Assembly (NCBI GenBank): GCA_002435835.1
Contig: DIVM01000288.1
Location: forward strand, 1-54,426
Direction: 5' to 3'
Source of the DNA: Firmicutes bacterium UBA6132
Lineage (GTDB): Bacteria > Bacillota_A > Clostridia > Tissierellales > Sedimentibacteraceae
DNA: 54,426 nucleotides
The translations under genes were made by a program, and so were the position numbers. Under the pieces are notes generated by a model. The model worked only from the letters and a program-made list of their open reading frames with translations, was not told the DNA's origin and searched no databases. Positions within the stretch are counted from its first letter, which is position 1. The number at the start of each line of letters is the position of its first letter. Below are positions 43,171 to 52,235 of this stretch, in pieces.

Positions 43171-44433
43171 ATGGACAATATTAAAAAAATAGCTCCTGAC
43201 ATGTGGATACCTTTAGATAAATCAGAAAAAGATGCTGAAAAAGTATCAAGGCAATCTTTAACATTTTGGCAGGATGCAAAAAGAAGATTAAAACAAAATA
43301 AAGTTGCTATGTTTTCTTTAGTAGTGGTAACTGTAATTATTTTAGCCTGTGTTCTTGTTCCTATGTTTTATCCAATATCTTATTCGGATCAAAAATTAGA
43401 TTTTTCTAACATTCCTTCAAGTTTGGATATATATGAAATAAACGGTAATTATTTTTATATGAATGGAGAATATAAACTTCTCGATATAACACAGGATGGT
43501 GAATTATTAAATGCACATCCTTTGAAAAAGGATGATATAAATAATAAAAAATATTATTATGATTTTGGTGGTAAAGAAGTAGTAGTTGATTACAATCCTT
43601 ATTTCGAAGCAAAAAAAGAATTTATGAACTTAGAGAAAAGAGCTAAAAAAGATCCTACAATAGATCTTGCAGAAGCACAGTATAATTTAGATAATGCTGA
43701 TAAATTTAACATATTAGTTGAGGGTACTGAAATATTTCCAACAGATACAGTTAGAAATAAAACTTATATTTGGGGAACTGATAATCTTGGGAGAGACTTA
43801 TTTATAAGAACATTGCACGGAGGCCGTATTTCTTTAATAGTTGGTTTCGTAGCTGCATTTGTTAACTTAATTATAGGCGTTTTATATGGTGGTATTTCAG
43901 GTTATGTAGGTGGTACACTGGACAATTTGATGATGCGTTTTGTTGACGTATTAAATTCAATTCCTACACTTTTATATGTAATATTATTGATGGTAATAAT
44001 GGAACCTGGTTTAGGACCTATCATTATAGCTTTGAGTGTCACTTACTGGCTTTCTATGGCAAGGCTTGTAAGAGGACAAGTTTTAGGGCTTAAAGAACAG
44101 GAATTTATATTAGCTGCTCAAACATTAGGAGCATCTTCAAAAAGAATAATGTTAAGACATCTTGTACCAAACATGATGGGACCGATAATGGTTTCTGTTA
44201 CAATGCAAATACCAAATGCTATATTTACAGAAGCATTTTTAAGTTTCGTTGGATTAGGGGTTTCAGCTCCTCAAGCTTCATGGGGATCATTATGTAATGA
44301 CGCATTGCAAGGATTTATGACATATCCTTACCAATTGTTCGTTCCAGCAGCAGCTATTTCTATAACAATCTTAGCATTTAATTTATTCAGTGACGGTTTA
44401 AGGGATGCATTAGACCCTAAACAAAGAAAATAA
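43171..44433 (+). CDS. oppC: Oligopeptide ABC transporter permease OppC with a large extracellular insert
   Basis: A 420-residue permease, longer than the usual 300. After helix 1 (about 46-68) comes an insert of about 110 residues (about 80-190), rich in Asp, Asn, Lys and Tyr, that should lie outside the membrane. Then YIWGTDNLGRDLFIRTLHGG (about 194-213) starts the normal permease domain, with EAA loop EQEFILAAQTLGASSKRIMLRHLVPN. The insert probably contacts the binding protein or substrate (inference). RBS AGGAGGAAT. Confidence 0.9.
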   Translation: MDNIKKIAPDMWIPLDKSEKDAEKVSRQSLTFWQDAKRRLKQNKVAMFSLVVVTVIILACVLVPMFYPISYSDQKLDFSNIPSSLDIYEINGNYFYMNGEYKLLDITQDGELLNAHPLKKDDINNKKYYYDFGGKEVVVDYNPYFEAKKEFMNLEKRAKKDPTIDLAEAQYNLDNADKFNILVEGTEIFPTDTVRNKTYIWGTDNLGRDLFIRTLHGGRISLIVGFVAAFVNLIIGVLYGGISGYVGGTLDNLMMRFVDVLNSIPTLLYVILLMVIMEPGLGPIIIALSVTYWLSMARLVRGQVLGLKEQEFILAAQTLGASSKRIMLRHLVPNMMGPIMVSVTMQIPNAIFTEAFLSFVGLGVSAPQASWGSLCNDALQGFMTYPYQLFVPAAAISITILAFNLFSDGLRDALDPKQRK

Positions 44434-44448
44434 GCGAGGTGGATGAAA

Positions 44449-45474
44449 ATGAAATTATTAGAAGTTAAAGATCTGAGAACATCTTTTTTCACTCATGTCG
44501 GTGAAGTCAAAGCAATACGAGGAGTTAGTTTTGACGTAGAAAAAGGAGAATCTATTGGTATAGTTGGGGAATCAGGAAGCGGAAAAAGCGTAACGAGTTT
44601 ATCTATTATGCAGCTTTTATTACACCCAGGTAGAGTGGTAGGCGGAGATATATTCTTTAATGGTGAAAATATATTAAAAAAATCAAATAAAGAAATGATG
44701 GCCATAAGAGGAAATGAAATAGCAATGATATTCCAAGATCCTATGACATCATTAAATCCAGTATATACAATTGGTGATCAAATTGCTGAAGCAATTATGA
44801 AACATCAAAAATTATCTAAACATGAAGCTAAAGAAAAAGCTTTAGAAATGTTGAAAATGGTTAATATACCTGACCCTGAAAAAAGAATTAAAAATTATCC
44901 ACATGAATTTTCAGGTGGAATGAGACAAAGAGCTATGATAGCTATAGCGCTTTCATGTGAACCAGATCTTTTAATAGCAGATGAACCTACTACAGCACTT
45001 GATGTTACTATACAAGCGCAAATACTTGATTTGATTAAAAATTTAAATAAGCGTTTAAATACATCAACAATGCTTATAACACATGATTTAGGTGTTGTTG
45101 CAGATGTTTGTTCAAGAGTAGTAGTTATGTATGGTGGATTAATAATGGAAAAAGGAACTATTGATGATATTTATTATGAACCTATGCATCCATATACAAT
45201 GGGATTGTTAAAATCAATTCCAAAAGTTTCTTCTGGTGAAAAACAAAGGTTGATTCCTATACCAGGTACACCACCTGATTTATTGAATCCTCCTACTGGC
45301 TGTCCATTTTATGCAAGATGTAATTATGCAATGCGTATATGTAATCAGCAGCAACCTCCTTATTTTAAATCAGAAAACGGACATCACGAATCTATGTGTT
45401 GGCTTTTACACCCTGAAGCACCTAAAGTTGAATCATATGAGATTCTGAAGGGAGGAGTAAGAATTGGTAAATAA
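44449..45474 (+). CDS. oppD: Oligopeptide ABC transporter ATPase OppD
   Basis: A 341-residue ATPase. Walker A GESGSGKSVTSL (about 40-51), Q-loop IFQDPMTSLNPVYTIGDQI, signature FSGGMRQRAMIAIAL (about 153-167), Walker B LLIADEPTTALDVT and a C-terminal Cys-containing oligopeptide-ABC domain (CPFYARCNYAMRICNQQQPP), which in relatives holds an Fe-S cluster. ATG at 44449 is six bases after GAGGTGG; the ATG at 44443 is inside that distance. It overlaps oppF by 11 bases. Confidence 0.94.
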   Translation: MKLLEVKDLRTSFFTHVGEVKAIRGVSFDVEKGESIGIVGESGSGKSVTSLSIMQLLLHPGRVVGGDIFFNGENILKKSNKEMMAIRGNEIAMIFQDPMTSLNPVYTIGDQIAEAIMKHQKLSKHEAKEKALEMLKMVNIPDPEKRIKNYPHEFSGGMRQRAMIAIALSCEPDLLIADEPTTALDVTIQAQILDLIKNLNKRLNTSTMLITHDLGVVADVCSRVVVMYGGLIMEKGTIDDIYYEPMHPYTMGLLKSIPKVSSGEKQRLIPIPGTPPDLLNPPTGCPFYARCNYAMRICNQQQPPYFKSENGHHESMCWLLHPEAPKVESYEILKGGVRIGK

Positions 45475-46453
45475 TAATAGTGAAAATTTAATTGAAGTAA
45501 AAAATTTAACAAAACACTTCGTTAAAAATAAAGGCTTTATAAAAAAACAATTAGAAGTTACAAAAGCATTAAATGATGTATCATTTTATATTAAAAAAGG
45601 TGAAACATTAGGTCTTGTTGGAGAATCTGGTTGTGGTAAAACTACAACAGGCAGAACCATAATAAGACTTTATAATCCAACATCAGGACAAATTCTGTAT
45701 AATGGTGTTGATATAGCTAAATTAAACAGAGAAGAAATGATGCCTTATAGAAAAAAAATGCAGATGATTTTTCAAGACCCATATGCTTCTCTTGATGCAA
45801 GAATGACAGTTTCTGATATTATAGGAGAACCTATTGACATTCATAATCTTGCAACAGGCAAGGAAAGAGAAGAACGTATTTTTGAATTATTAGATACTGT
45901 TGGATTAAACAAAGACCATGCAAGCCGTTATCCACATGAGTTTTCAGGAGGACAAAGACAGCGTATTGGAATTGCAAGAGCTTTAGCTGTTGACCCTGAA
46001 TTCATAATATGTGATGAACCAATTTCAGCTCTTGATGTTTCCATACAAGCTCAAGTTGTAAACATGCTTGAAGATTTACAAAAAGAAAGAAATTTAACAT
46101 ATTTATTTATAGCTCATGACCTATCAATGGTTAAGCATATTTCAGACAGAGTTGGAGTTATGTATCTTGGAAACTTAGTAGAAATAACAACAAGCGCTGA
46201 ATTGTACAAAAACCCTATACATCCATATACTCAGGCATTGTTGTCTTCTATCCCAATACCTGATCCTGATGTAGCTAAATCTTCTAAACGTATTGTACTT
46301 GAAGGTGATGTACCAAGTCCGGTTAATCCTCCTTCAGGATGTAAATTTAGAACAAGATGTAGATATGCAATGGATATTTGTAAAGAAGTTGATCCTGTGT
46401 TTAAAAACATAGGTAACGAACATTACGTAGCATGTCATTTGCTTGATAAATAA
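45464..46453 (+). CDS. oppF: Oligopeptide ABC transporter ATPase OppF
   Basis: A 329-residue ATPase, partner of OppD. Walker A GESGCGKTTTGRTI (about 55-68), IFQDPYASLDARMTVSDII (about 100-118), signature FSGGQRQRIGIARAL, Walker B FIICDEPISALDVS, and the C-terminal CKFRTRCRYAMDICKEVDP box. It starts with TTG after GGGAGGAG within the end of oppD. A strong hairpin separates it from oppA. Confidence 0.93.
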   Translation: MVNNNSENLIEVKNLTKHFVKNKGFIKKQLEVTKALNDVSFYIKKGETLGLVGESGCGKTTTGRTIIRLYNPTSGQILYNGVDIAKLNREEMMPYRKKMQMIFQDPYASLDARMTVSDIIGEPIDIHNLATGKEREERIFELLDTVGLNKDHASRYPHEFSGGQRQRIGIARALAVDPEFIICDEPISALDVSIQAQVVNMLEDLQKERNLTYLFIAHDLSMVKHISDRVGVMYLGNLVEITTSAELYKNPIHPYTQALLSSIPIPDPDVAKSSKRIVLEGDVPSPVNPPSGCKFRTRCRYAMDICKEVDPVFKNIGNEHYVACHLLDK

Positions 46454-46470
46454 GCAAAAATTGATATTAT

Positions 46471-46518
46471 ACCATTTTACGCAATACAAGAAATGCTTGA
46501 CATATTGCGTAAAATGGT
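46471..46518 (+). terminator. Intercistronic hairpin between oppF and oppA
   Basis: A perfect 16-base stem (46471-46486 with 46503-46518). The loop holds a further CAAG/CTTG pair. No T-run follows. In transport operons such hairpins often limit read-through or protect RNA ends so that the binding protein is made in excess; that role is inferred here. Confidence 0.65.
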
Positions 46519-46582
46519 TAATAATATAAATACAGTTAATTTATGTTAACTGTAAATACATACAAAAATTTGGAGGGATTTT

Positions 46583-48298
46583 ATGTTAAAAAGAGTATTA
46601 TCATTAATGCTTGTACTTGCAATGGTATTGTCCGTTTCTGTTGGTTGCGCTAAAGAAACACCACAAACGCCAGCTCCAACAGGCGAGCAAACGAATGCAG
46701 AACCAGAGTATTTAGTATGGAACATAGGAGTTGACCCAGAAACTTGGGACCCAACATTAAACAGTGCTAATGACGGTGGTCATATTATCAACAACTTATT
46801 TGAAGGATTAACAAGAGAAACTCAAGATGGAATTGAACCAGCAGCTGCTGAAAGCTGGAAAATATCTGATGACGGAATGACTTATACATTTACATTAAGA
46901 GATGGTCTTAAATGGTCGGATGGTCAACCTTTAACTGCTAAAGATTTTGAATATTCTTGGAAAAGAGCATGTGATCCTGAAACAGCTTCTGAATATTCAT
47001 TCATCGTAACTTCTTATTTAGTAGGAGCTGAAGAATATTTTAGCGGAACTGGTTCTAGAGATGAAGTTGGAGTTAAAGCTTTAGATGACAAAACATTAGA
47101 AGTTAAATTAAAATTCCCAGTACCTTATTTCTTAAGTTTAACATCATTCTATACTTACAACCCAGTAAGACAAGATTCTGTTGAAGCTAAAGGCGAAGGT
47201 TGGGAAAAAGACCCAACTACTTGTATTTCAAATGGACCTTTCAAATTAACTGAATATCAAACAGGTTCTCATATTTTAATGGTTAAAAATGAAAACTATT
47301 GGGATGCAGAAAATGTAAAATTAGACGGTGTTAAAGGTCTTATGATAGTTGAACAAACAACTGCTTTAAACGGATATCAAAATGGAGAAATCCAAATCCT
47401 TGATACTGTAGCAATAGAATCTATACCAACTTTACAAAAAGAAGATCCTAACTTCAAAATTTATCCACGTATCGGAACATGGTATATAAACTTTAACGTA
47501 GATGATGAAGTTTTTGGTGATGTAAGAGTTAGAAAAGCATTTACATTAGCAATTGACAGAAAACAATTCGTTGAACAAGTTACTAAAGGTGGAGAATTGC
47601 CAGCAACTGGATTTGTTCCTTCATCATTAACTTATTCTGATGGAACTTCATTCAGACAAATGGATGCTGATGGAAATATGTTACCTGAATTTGGCATTGA
47701 CCCAACTAAAGCACAAGTTGAAGAAGCAAAAGCATTATTAGCTGAAGCAGGATATCCAGATGGTAAAGGATTACCAGAAATAACTTACTTATATAACACA
47801 AATGATAACAATAAAAAACAAGCAGAAGCTTTACAAGGAATGTGGAAACAAAACCTTGGTGTTGATGTTAAGTTAATTAACCAAGACTGGGCTGTATTCC
47901 AAGAAGCAAGAAGAGTCGGAGATTACCAAATAGCAAGAGGTGGTTGGTTAGGAGATTATGCTGATCCTATGACTATGCTTGACTTATATACTTCTAACTC
48001 TGGAAACAATGACATACAATGGAGATATAAAGAAGAACCTGTAGTTGCAGCTCATGACAAAACTTTAAACCCTGAACAAGAAGCTTTCAACAAAGCTATA
48101 TTTGATTCAAGAAAAGCAACTGGAACTGACAGAGATGCATTATTAAAACAAGCTGAACAAATAATGATGGACAACATGGTTGTTGCACCAATTTACTACT
48201 ACACATTAAAATCAGTAGTAGATGAGGCTGTTGTTGAAGGAGTTCAATTAACATCAACATTGAAATGGGATTTCAGACATGCAGAATTAGTAAAATAA
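46583..48298 (+). CDS. oppA: Peptide-binding lipoprotein OppA
   Basis: A 571-residue SBP family 5 protein. A lipoprotein signal with lipobox LSVSVGC gives lipidation at Cys22. An N-terminal linker rich in Thr/Pro/Glu follows. Family marks are DPETWDPTLNSANDGGHIINNLFEGLT (about 51-77, part shown as positions), LKWSDGQPLTAKDFEYSWKR and DVRVRKAFTLAIDRKQF (about 314-330). It captures peptides outside the cell for OppBCDF. Codons here favour AAC, CCA and TTC more than in its neighbours, as expected for strong expression. Confidence 0.94.
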   Translation: MLKRVLSLMLVLAMVLSVSVGCAKETPQTPAPTGEQTNAEPEYLVWNIGVDPETWDPTLNSANDGGHIINNLFEGLTRETQDGIEPAAAESWKISDDGMTYTFTLRDGLKWSDGQPLTAKDFEYSWKRACDPETASEYSFIVTSYLVGAEEYFSGTGSRDEVGVKALDDKTLEVKLKFPVPYFLSLTSFYTYNPVRQDSVEAKGEGWEKDPTTCISNGPFKLTEYQTGSHILMVKNENYWDAENVKLDGVKGLMIVEQTTALNGYQNGEIQILDTVAIESIPTLQKEDPNFKIYPRIGTWYINFNVDDEVFGDVRVRKAFTLAIDRKQFVEQVTKGGELPATGFVPSSLTYSDGTSFRQMDADGNMLPEFGIDPTKAQVEEAKALLAEAGYPDGKGLPEITYLYNTNDNNKKQAEALQGMWKQNLGVDVKLINQDWAVFQEARRVGDYQIARGGWLGDYADPMTMLDLYTSNSGNNDIQWRYKEEPVVAAHDKTLNPEQEAFNKAIFDSRKATGTDRDALLKQAEQIMMDNMVVAPIYYYTLKSVVDEAVVEGVQLTSTLKWDFRHAELVK

Positions 48299-48313
48299 TT
48301 TAATTATAAATAG

Positions 48314-48345
48314 AAAACAGTTCGAATGAGCTGTTTTTTATTTTG
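48314..48345 (+). terminator. Terminator of the opp operon
   Basis: AAAACAGTTC (48314-48323) pairs with GAGCTGTTTT (48328-48337, one G-U) around GAAT, followed by TT and a T-rich run. Confidence 0.85.
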
Positions 48346-48416
48346 CTAAACATTTGTATACTTTAAATATGTACAAATTCATTTATTAAATATATAATTA
48401 AATTGGAGGTGATATT

Positions 48417-49247
48417 TTGAATTATAAAATGGTAGTTATTGATTTAGATGGTACTTTGTTAAATGATGATAAAAAAATTAGTCGTATGGATGTTGAAATA
48501 TTAAACAAACTCCATGAATTAAAAATTGAAATTGTAATTGCTACAGGAAGAAATTATTATCTCGCTAAAAAACTAACAGAGCAAATTAAAAATATTAATC
48601 CTGTAATATTAGCTAACAACGGAGCTATGGTTAGGCGTTCTCACACTGATGAAGTTTTAGAATGCAATTATTTAAATTTTGAATACTTTAAAAATATTTA
48701 TGAAGAGGGATTAAAATTTAATTTACATCCTGTTTTACATGTGGATGAATATATAAATGGCTATGATATGATTTATGAACAAGAAAATACAGATGAGATG
48801 TATCATGGTTACATAGATAAAAACAATAAAAGAGCAAAATTAACTACATTTGAACATAGCATAAATAATATTTTAGCAGTTTGTTATTTATCAGAAAATA
48901 AAAAACTAAATGATTTATATTTAGAAACTAATAAAATAAATGATGGAAAATTTAATTCTCTATGCAATTTGAATTTGAAAAATAAAGCGTTGCTTGAGTT
49001 TTTGCATATAGATGGATGTAAATGGAGATCTTTAAAAAAGTATTCTGAAAGTGTAAACATTTGTGCTAATGAAATTGTCTCCTTTGGTGATGACAATAAT
49101 GATATAGAATTAATATTAAATTCTGGTTTTGGAATAGCTATGAAAAATGGAACAGAAAGTTGTATTAATGCAGCAGATAAAATTTCTGAATTTGATAATA
49201 ACAACTCTGGTGTTTGTAGGGAGTTATTAAAGTTATTTCCAATTTAA
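48417..49247 (+). CDS. HAD-superfamily phosphatase (Cof type)
   Basis: A 276-residue cytoplasmic phosphatase of the IIB HAD group. Catalytic DxD is VVIDLDGTLLNDDKKIS (about 6-22). ATGRNYYLAKKL is motif II, and the metal Asp pair is in VSFGDDNNDIELILNSGFGIAMKNG (about 220-244, part). Substrates are usually sugar or cofactor phosphates and cannot be predicted. It begins with TTG four bases after GGAGGTGAT, a near-perfect ribosome site that makes the start secure. Confidence 0.88.
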   Translation: MNYKMVVIDLDGTLLNDDKKISRMDVEILNKLHELKIEIVIATGRNYYLAKKLTEQIKNINPVILANNGAMVRRSHTDEVLECNYLNFEYFKNIYEEGLKFNLHPVLHVDEYINGYDMIYEQENTDEMYHGYIDKNNKRAKLTTFEHSINNILAVCYLSENKKLNDLYLETNKINDGKFNSLCNLNLKNKALLEFLHIDGCKWRSLKKYSESVNICANEIVSFGDDNNDIELILNSGFGIAMKNGTESCINAADKISEFDNNNSGVCRELLKLFPI

Positions 49248-49321
49248 AAATATTTGAAACATGTACATATTTCCCTTTGATTGTCAATATAATGTATAAA
49301 GAATTGATTTTAGGAGGATAT

Positions 49322-49513
49322 ATGGGAATAATAACTGCAATTGCATCAATATTGGTTGTTTTAGGAGCTTTAAATTGGGGTCTTTATGGAATTGCGAAGA
49401 TTGATTTAATTGATAACTTTTTTGGAGGACTTAAAAGTCCAGTGGGTAGAGTATTATACATATTAATAGGCCTTGCTGGATTATACACATTACTCTATGT
49501 TATATTTGCTTAA
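49322..49513 (+). CDS. DUF378-family small membrane protein
   Basis: A 63-residue protein with two membrane helices. IITAIASILVVLGALNWGLYGI (about 3-24) and GRVLYILIGLAGLYTLLYVI (about 42-61) are the DUF378 pattern. Function is unknown. ATG at 49322 follows AGGAGG; earlier in-frame codons from 49277 have no RBS. Confidence 0.85.
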   Translation: MGIITAIASILVVLGALNWGLYGIAKIDLIDNFFGGLKSPVGRVLYILIGLAGLYTLLYVIFA

Positions 49514-49574
49514 ACACCGGATAAGAAAACTACCACCCCTAATAAGTGTTTGTTAAAAAAAAATAATATAAAAT

Positions 49575-49612
49575 ACAAAAGACTTTTGATATTTTTATCA
49601 AAAGTCTTTTGT
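49575..49612. terminator. Bidirectional terminator between convergent genes
   Basis: A perfect 17-base stem, ACAAAAGACTTTTGATA (49575-49591) with its complement at 49596-49612, and a TTTT loop. It serves the DUF378 gene and the minus-strand gene at 49632. Confidence 0.8.
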
Positions 49613-49631
49613 TATACATTAATTTATTTTT

Positions 49632-49868
49632 TTATTGCATGCTGTTCATTGACATATTACTTACAGCTTTTGTTACTTTTTGAACCATATTATTTCCTTG
49701 CATATTGCTACTTACCATTTCAGCTGATCCAAGTAAAATATTTGCTACTCCAAAACCTATTAATCCATTTCTATAAGTGTTTGGTAAATTTGAATTTTTA
49801 AGTGCTAATCCTGTTGCTGCAACTGCTGTTCCTAAGATAGTTGGAACTAAACCATTTTTCATATTCAT
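49632..49868 (-). CDS. Small Gly/Asn/Met-rich membrane-associated protein
   Basis: A 78-residue protein. It has two moderately hydrophobic stretches, GLVPTILGTAVAATGLAL (about 6-23) and NGLIGFGVANILLGSAEMV (about 34-52). The tail is rich in Asn, Met and Ser. I do not recognise a family. The start has AAGGAGG at five bases and an independent terminator, so it is very likely expressed. The composition recalls small proteins of spores or envelopes, but this is only an impression. Confidence 0.65.
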   Translation of the reverse strand: MNMKNGLVPTILGTAVAATGLALKNSNLPNTYRNGLIGFGVANILLGSAEMVSSNMQGNNMVQKVTKAVSNMSMNSMQ

Positions 49869-50000
49869 AAAAACCTCCTTAATAATTTGATTTTGTTTTA
49901 GTATTATCTACAAAAAACTTAAAATAATATCATATAATTAATGGAAAAAAAGAAAAAATATATGTACTTTACAAAATGTACAATTATTTTACAAAAAAAA

Positions 50001-50029
50001 TTGATTTTAAAAAAATTTTTCTTTATAAT
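50001..50029 (+). promoter_or_regulatory. Sigma-A promoter of the radical SAM gene
   Basis: TTGATT (50001-50006), a 17-base spacer and TATAAT (50024-50029), about 50 bases ahead of the ATG. Confidence 0.6.
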
Positions 50030-50081
50030 AAAATAAAAACTAAAAAATTGGTAAAATTAAATATAAGAGGATACTTAACCC

Positions 50082-51002
50082 ATGACAGAAATATATAATG
50101 AATATTCAAAATATTTAAAAAACAAATATAAAGAAAAAGTTTATAAACTTCCTGTGAATCTTCCTGTTACATGTCCTAATAGGGATGGAACAATAGGACA
50201 TGGTGGTTGCACATTTTGTGCAGATGTAGGTACTGGTTTTGAAATGCTTGACAATCAACTTAGTGTAAAAGAGCAAATAAAAACAAATATGGATTATATT
50301 TCAAAAAAGTATAAAGCTAAAAAATTTATTGCTTATTTTCAAAATTATACAAATACATATCTAAGTATTGAATTATTTAAAAAATATATAGAAGACGCTA
50401 TTGTTGAAAATATAGTAGAGATCTCTATTTCAACAAGGCCTGACTGCTTAGGAGAAGAATATTTAAATTTTTTAAGTTATATAAAAAAAGAATACAACAT
50501 AAACATATCTATTGAGCTTGGACTTCAGACAGTTAATTATCACACTTTAATACAAATCAACAGAGGGCACACTCTTGCAGAATTTATTGATGCTGTTATT
50601 CGAATAAAAAAATATGATTTTGAAATATGCACACATGTAATTTTAAATTTACCAAATGACACTATGATTGATAGTGTAGAAACTGCAAAAATTCTGTCAG
50701 CATTAAAAGTAAATCAAGTTAAACTTCATTCATTATATATAATGGAAAATACTAAAATGGGAATGCTATATAAAAACAATGAAATTCAATTGATTTCAAA
50801 AGATGAATATATAAACAGGGTTATTTTATTTCTTGAACATTTAAATGAGAACATAGTGGTTCAAAGACTCATCGGCAGAGCTCCAGAAGAAAATTCTCTT
50901 TTTGTAAACTGGGGAATGAGCTGGTGGAAAATAAAAGATGAAATTTTAGATAAAATGATACAAGGAGGTAGCTATCAAGGTATAAAAGCAAAATTTTTGT
51001 AA
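50082..51002 (+). CDS. TIGR01212-type radical SAM protein (YhcC-like)
   Basis: A 306-residue radical SAM enzyme. The cluster cysteines lie in TCPNRDGTIGHGGCTFCADVG (about 27-47), the spaced form seen in the YhcC/TIGR01212 group. IAYFQNYTNTYLSIELFKKY (about 87-106), ISTRPDCLGEEYLNFL and IELGLQTVNYHTLIQINRGH (about 146-165) are conserved. The product is not established; relatives of the Elp3-like clade act on tRNA or small molecules. It has its own promoter. Confidence 0.88.
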   Translation: MTEIYNEYSKYLKNKYKEKVYKLPVNLPVTCPNRDGTIGHGGCTFCADVGTGFEMLDNQLSVKEQIKTNMDYISKKYKAKKFIAYFQNYTNTYLSIELFKKYIEDAIVENIVEISISTRPDCLGEEYLNFLSYIKKEYNINISIELGLQTVNYHTLIQINRGHTLAEFIDAVIRIKKYDFEICTHVILNLPNDTMIDSVETAKILSALKVNQVKLHSLYIMENTKMGMLYKNNEIQLISKDEYINRVILFLEHLNENIVVQRLIGRAPEENSLFVNWGMSWWKIKDEILDKMIQGGSYQGIKAKFL

Positions 51003-51117
51003 AAGAAAATTTTGTAAAAAGTAAAAATAAATAGTGTAAACATTTTCATTATGTGGTACAATATGTATGTAATAGTTTTACTTTTTTAAAAATACAAAAA
51101 TTAGGAGTGTGATTATT

Positions 51118-51549
51118 ATGGTGCAATTAGTTTGCGGACACAGTGGCACAGGAAAAACAACAAGAATGATTGATATGGCAAATAGTAGGCTTGACAGCGT
51201 TCAGGGCAAAATGGTTTTCTTAGAAGCTAACAATAGGCACATATTTGATTTAGATTACAGAATCAGATATATAAACACAAAAGAATATGGATTAATGAAC
51301 GATGAACAGTTCCAGGGTTTCGTATGTGGTTTAATTGCAACTGATTATGATGTAGAAGTGGTTTACATAGATGGATTATATAAAATAGCACAGACCGGTA
51401 AGGATAAATTACAAATAGTAATAGATAGATTAGAATATTTGTCCGATAAATTCAATGTTGACTTTGTAATAAGTGTAAATTATGATTTCGAAGATTTGCC
51501 CGAATCTTTAAGGGATAGAATAGTAAATGATGAATTATTAAGAGTTTAA
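51118..51549 (+). CDS. Small P-loop protein
   Basis: A 143-residue protein with Walker A VCGHSGTGKTTRMIDMAN (about 5-22) and a possible Walker B VEVVYIDGLYKIA (about 81-93). No other domain is seen. It may be a small nucleotide-binding regulator. Conserved hypothetical proteins of this size occur in Clostridia. ATG at 51118 is ten bases after GGAG; the upstream GTG at 51109 overlaps the RBS. Confidence 0.7.
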   Translation: MVQLVCGHSGTGKTTRMIDMANSRLDSVQGKMVFLEANNRHIFDLDYRIRYINTKEYGLMNDEQFQGFVCGLIATDYDVEVVYIDGLYKIAQTGKDKLQIVIDRLEYLSDKFNVDFVISVNYDFEDLPESLRDRIVNDELLRV

Positions 51550-51563
51550 TAATAAATTAAATA

Positions 51564-51601
51564 TAAAATCCACTAATTACTAATTAAATTGGTGGATTTT
51601 A
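51564..51601 (+). terminator. Terminator after the P-loop gene
   Basis: AAAATCCACTAATT (51565-51578) pairs with AATTGGTGGATTTT (51587-51600) with one G-U pair, eight-base loop. It ends in T residues. Confidence 0.75.
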
Positions 51602-51605
51602 ATAG

Positions 51606-51634
51606 TTGATAAACATTCAATATTCTGTTAAAAT
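51606..51634 (+). promoter_or_regulatory. Sigma-A promoter of the DUF6648-like gene
   Basis: TTGATA (51606-51611), a 17-base spacer and TAAAAT (51629-51634), about 45 bases before the ATG. Confidence 0.6.
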
Positions 51635-51679
51635 CTTATATGGACTAAATATTGTTTTACAATTAGAAAGAGTGATTAT

Positions 51680-52234
51680 ATGAATTATTTTAAAAGAAAC
51701 AAAACTATTTTCGATGAATTTTTCGAGCACAGGGATATGCTTATAATTCAGCATATGAATGGAGATATAAATAAAAAAGAGTATCTTGAACTCAATTATA
51801 ATTATATGCTTGAAAAATCTGTTAAGCCATTTGAAAGAATTGACAGCTTCGAAAAAGGAATGTATAACTATCAATATTTCAATATGATGGCAAAATATCA
51901 TAGGATGGTTGCACAGGATATAAAGGAAAAAGGAAAGCATGTTAGTTTTTACAGTAAATACTTGCAAGAAGCAGATTATTATTACAATGAAAAAGATAAA
52001 ACTTCTTTTAGGCTTTTAAGGTTTTTGCAATATGATAATGTAGAAGCGTATTTTATAAAAATGGAATCAGTTCTTCTTGAAGGAAAGCTTTTTGAAATTG
52101 TATTAAAAGATTTCGAATTTGCTGTATTACATTCTAAAAGTATTTGGCTCCTAGAAGTTTTAAAAAAAGAAAAAGTATTTTTAGAAGGTAGAAAAAAATC
52201 AGTTATTGATTATTATGTAAATGAAAAATATTAA
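51680..52234 (+). CDS. DUF6648-like hypothetical protein
   Basis: A 184-residue, largely helical soluble protein rich in Tyr, Phe and Lys. From memory it fits the DUF6648 family of Clostridia: FFEHRDMLIIQHMNGDINKKEY (about 14-35, partly), PFERIDSFEKGMYNYQYFN (about 50-68), NVEAYFIKMESVLLEGKLFEIV (about 117-138, partly). Function is unknown. A single-gene transcript is suggested by its own promoter and the long palindrome that follows. Confidence 0.6.
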   Translation: MNYFKRNKTIFDEFFEHRDMLIIQHMNGDINKKEYLELNYNYMLEKSVKPFERIDSFEKGMYNYQYFNMMAKYHRMVAQDIKEKGKHVSFYSKYLQEADYYYNEKDKTSFRLLRFLQYDNVEAYFIKMESVLLEGKLFEIVLKDFEFAVLHSKSIWLLEVLKKEKVFLEGRKKSVIDYYVNEKY

Positions 52235-52235
52235 A

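Noticed and set aside
49550..49801. Plus-strand frame of 83 codons
   Set aside because: It runs through a perfect terminator hairpin and then opposite the minus-strand gene at 49632-49868. No RBS.
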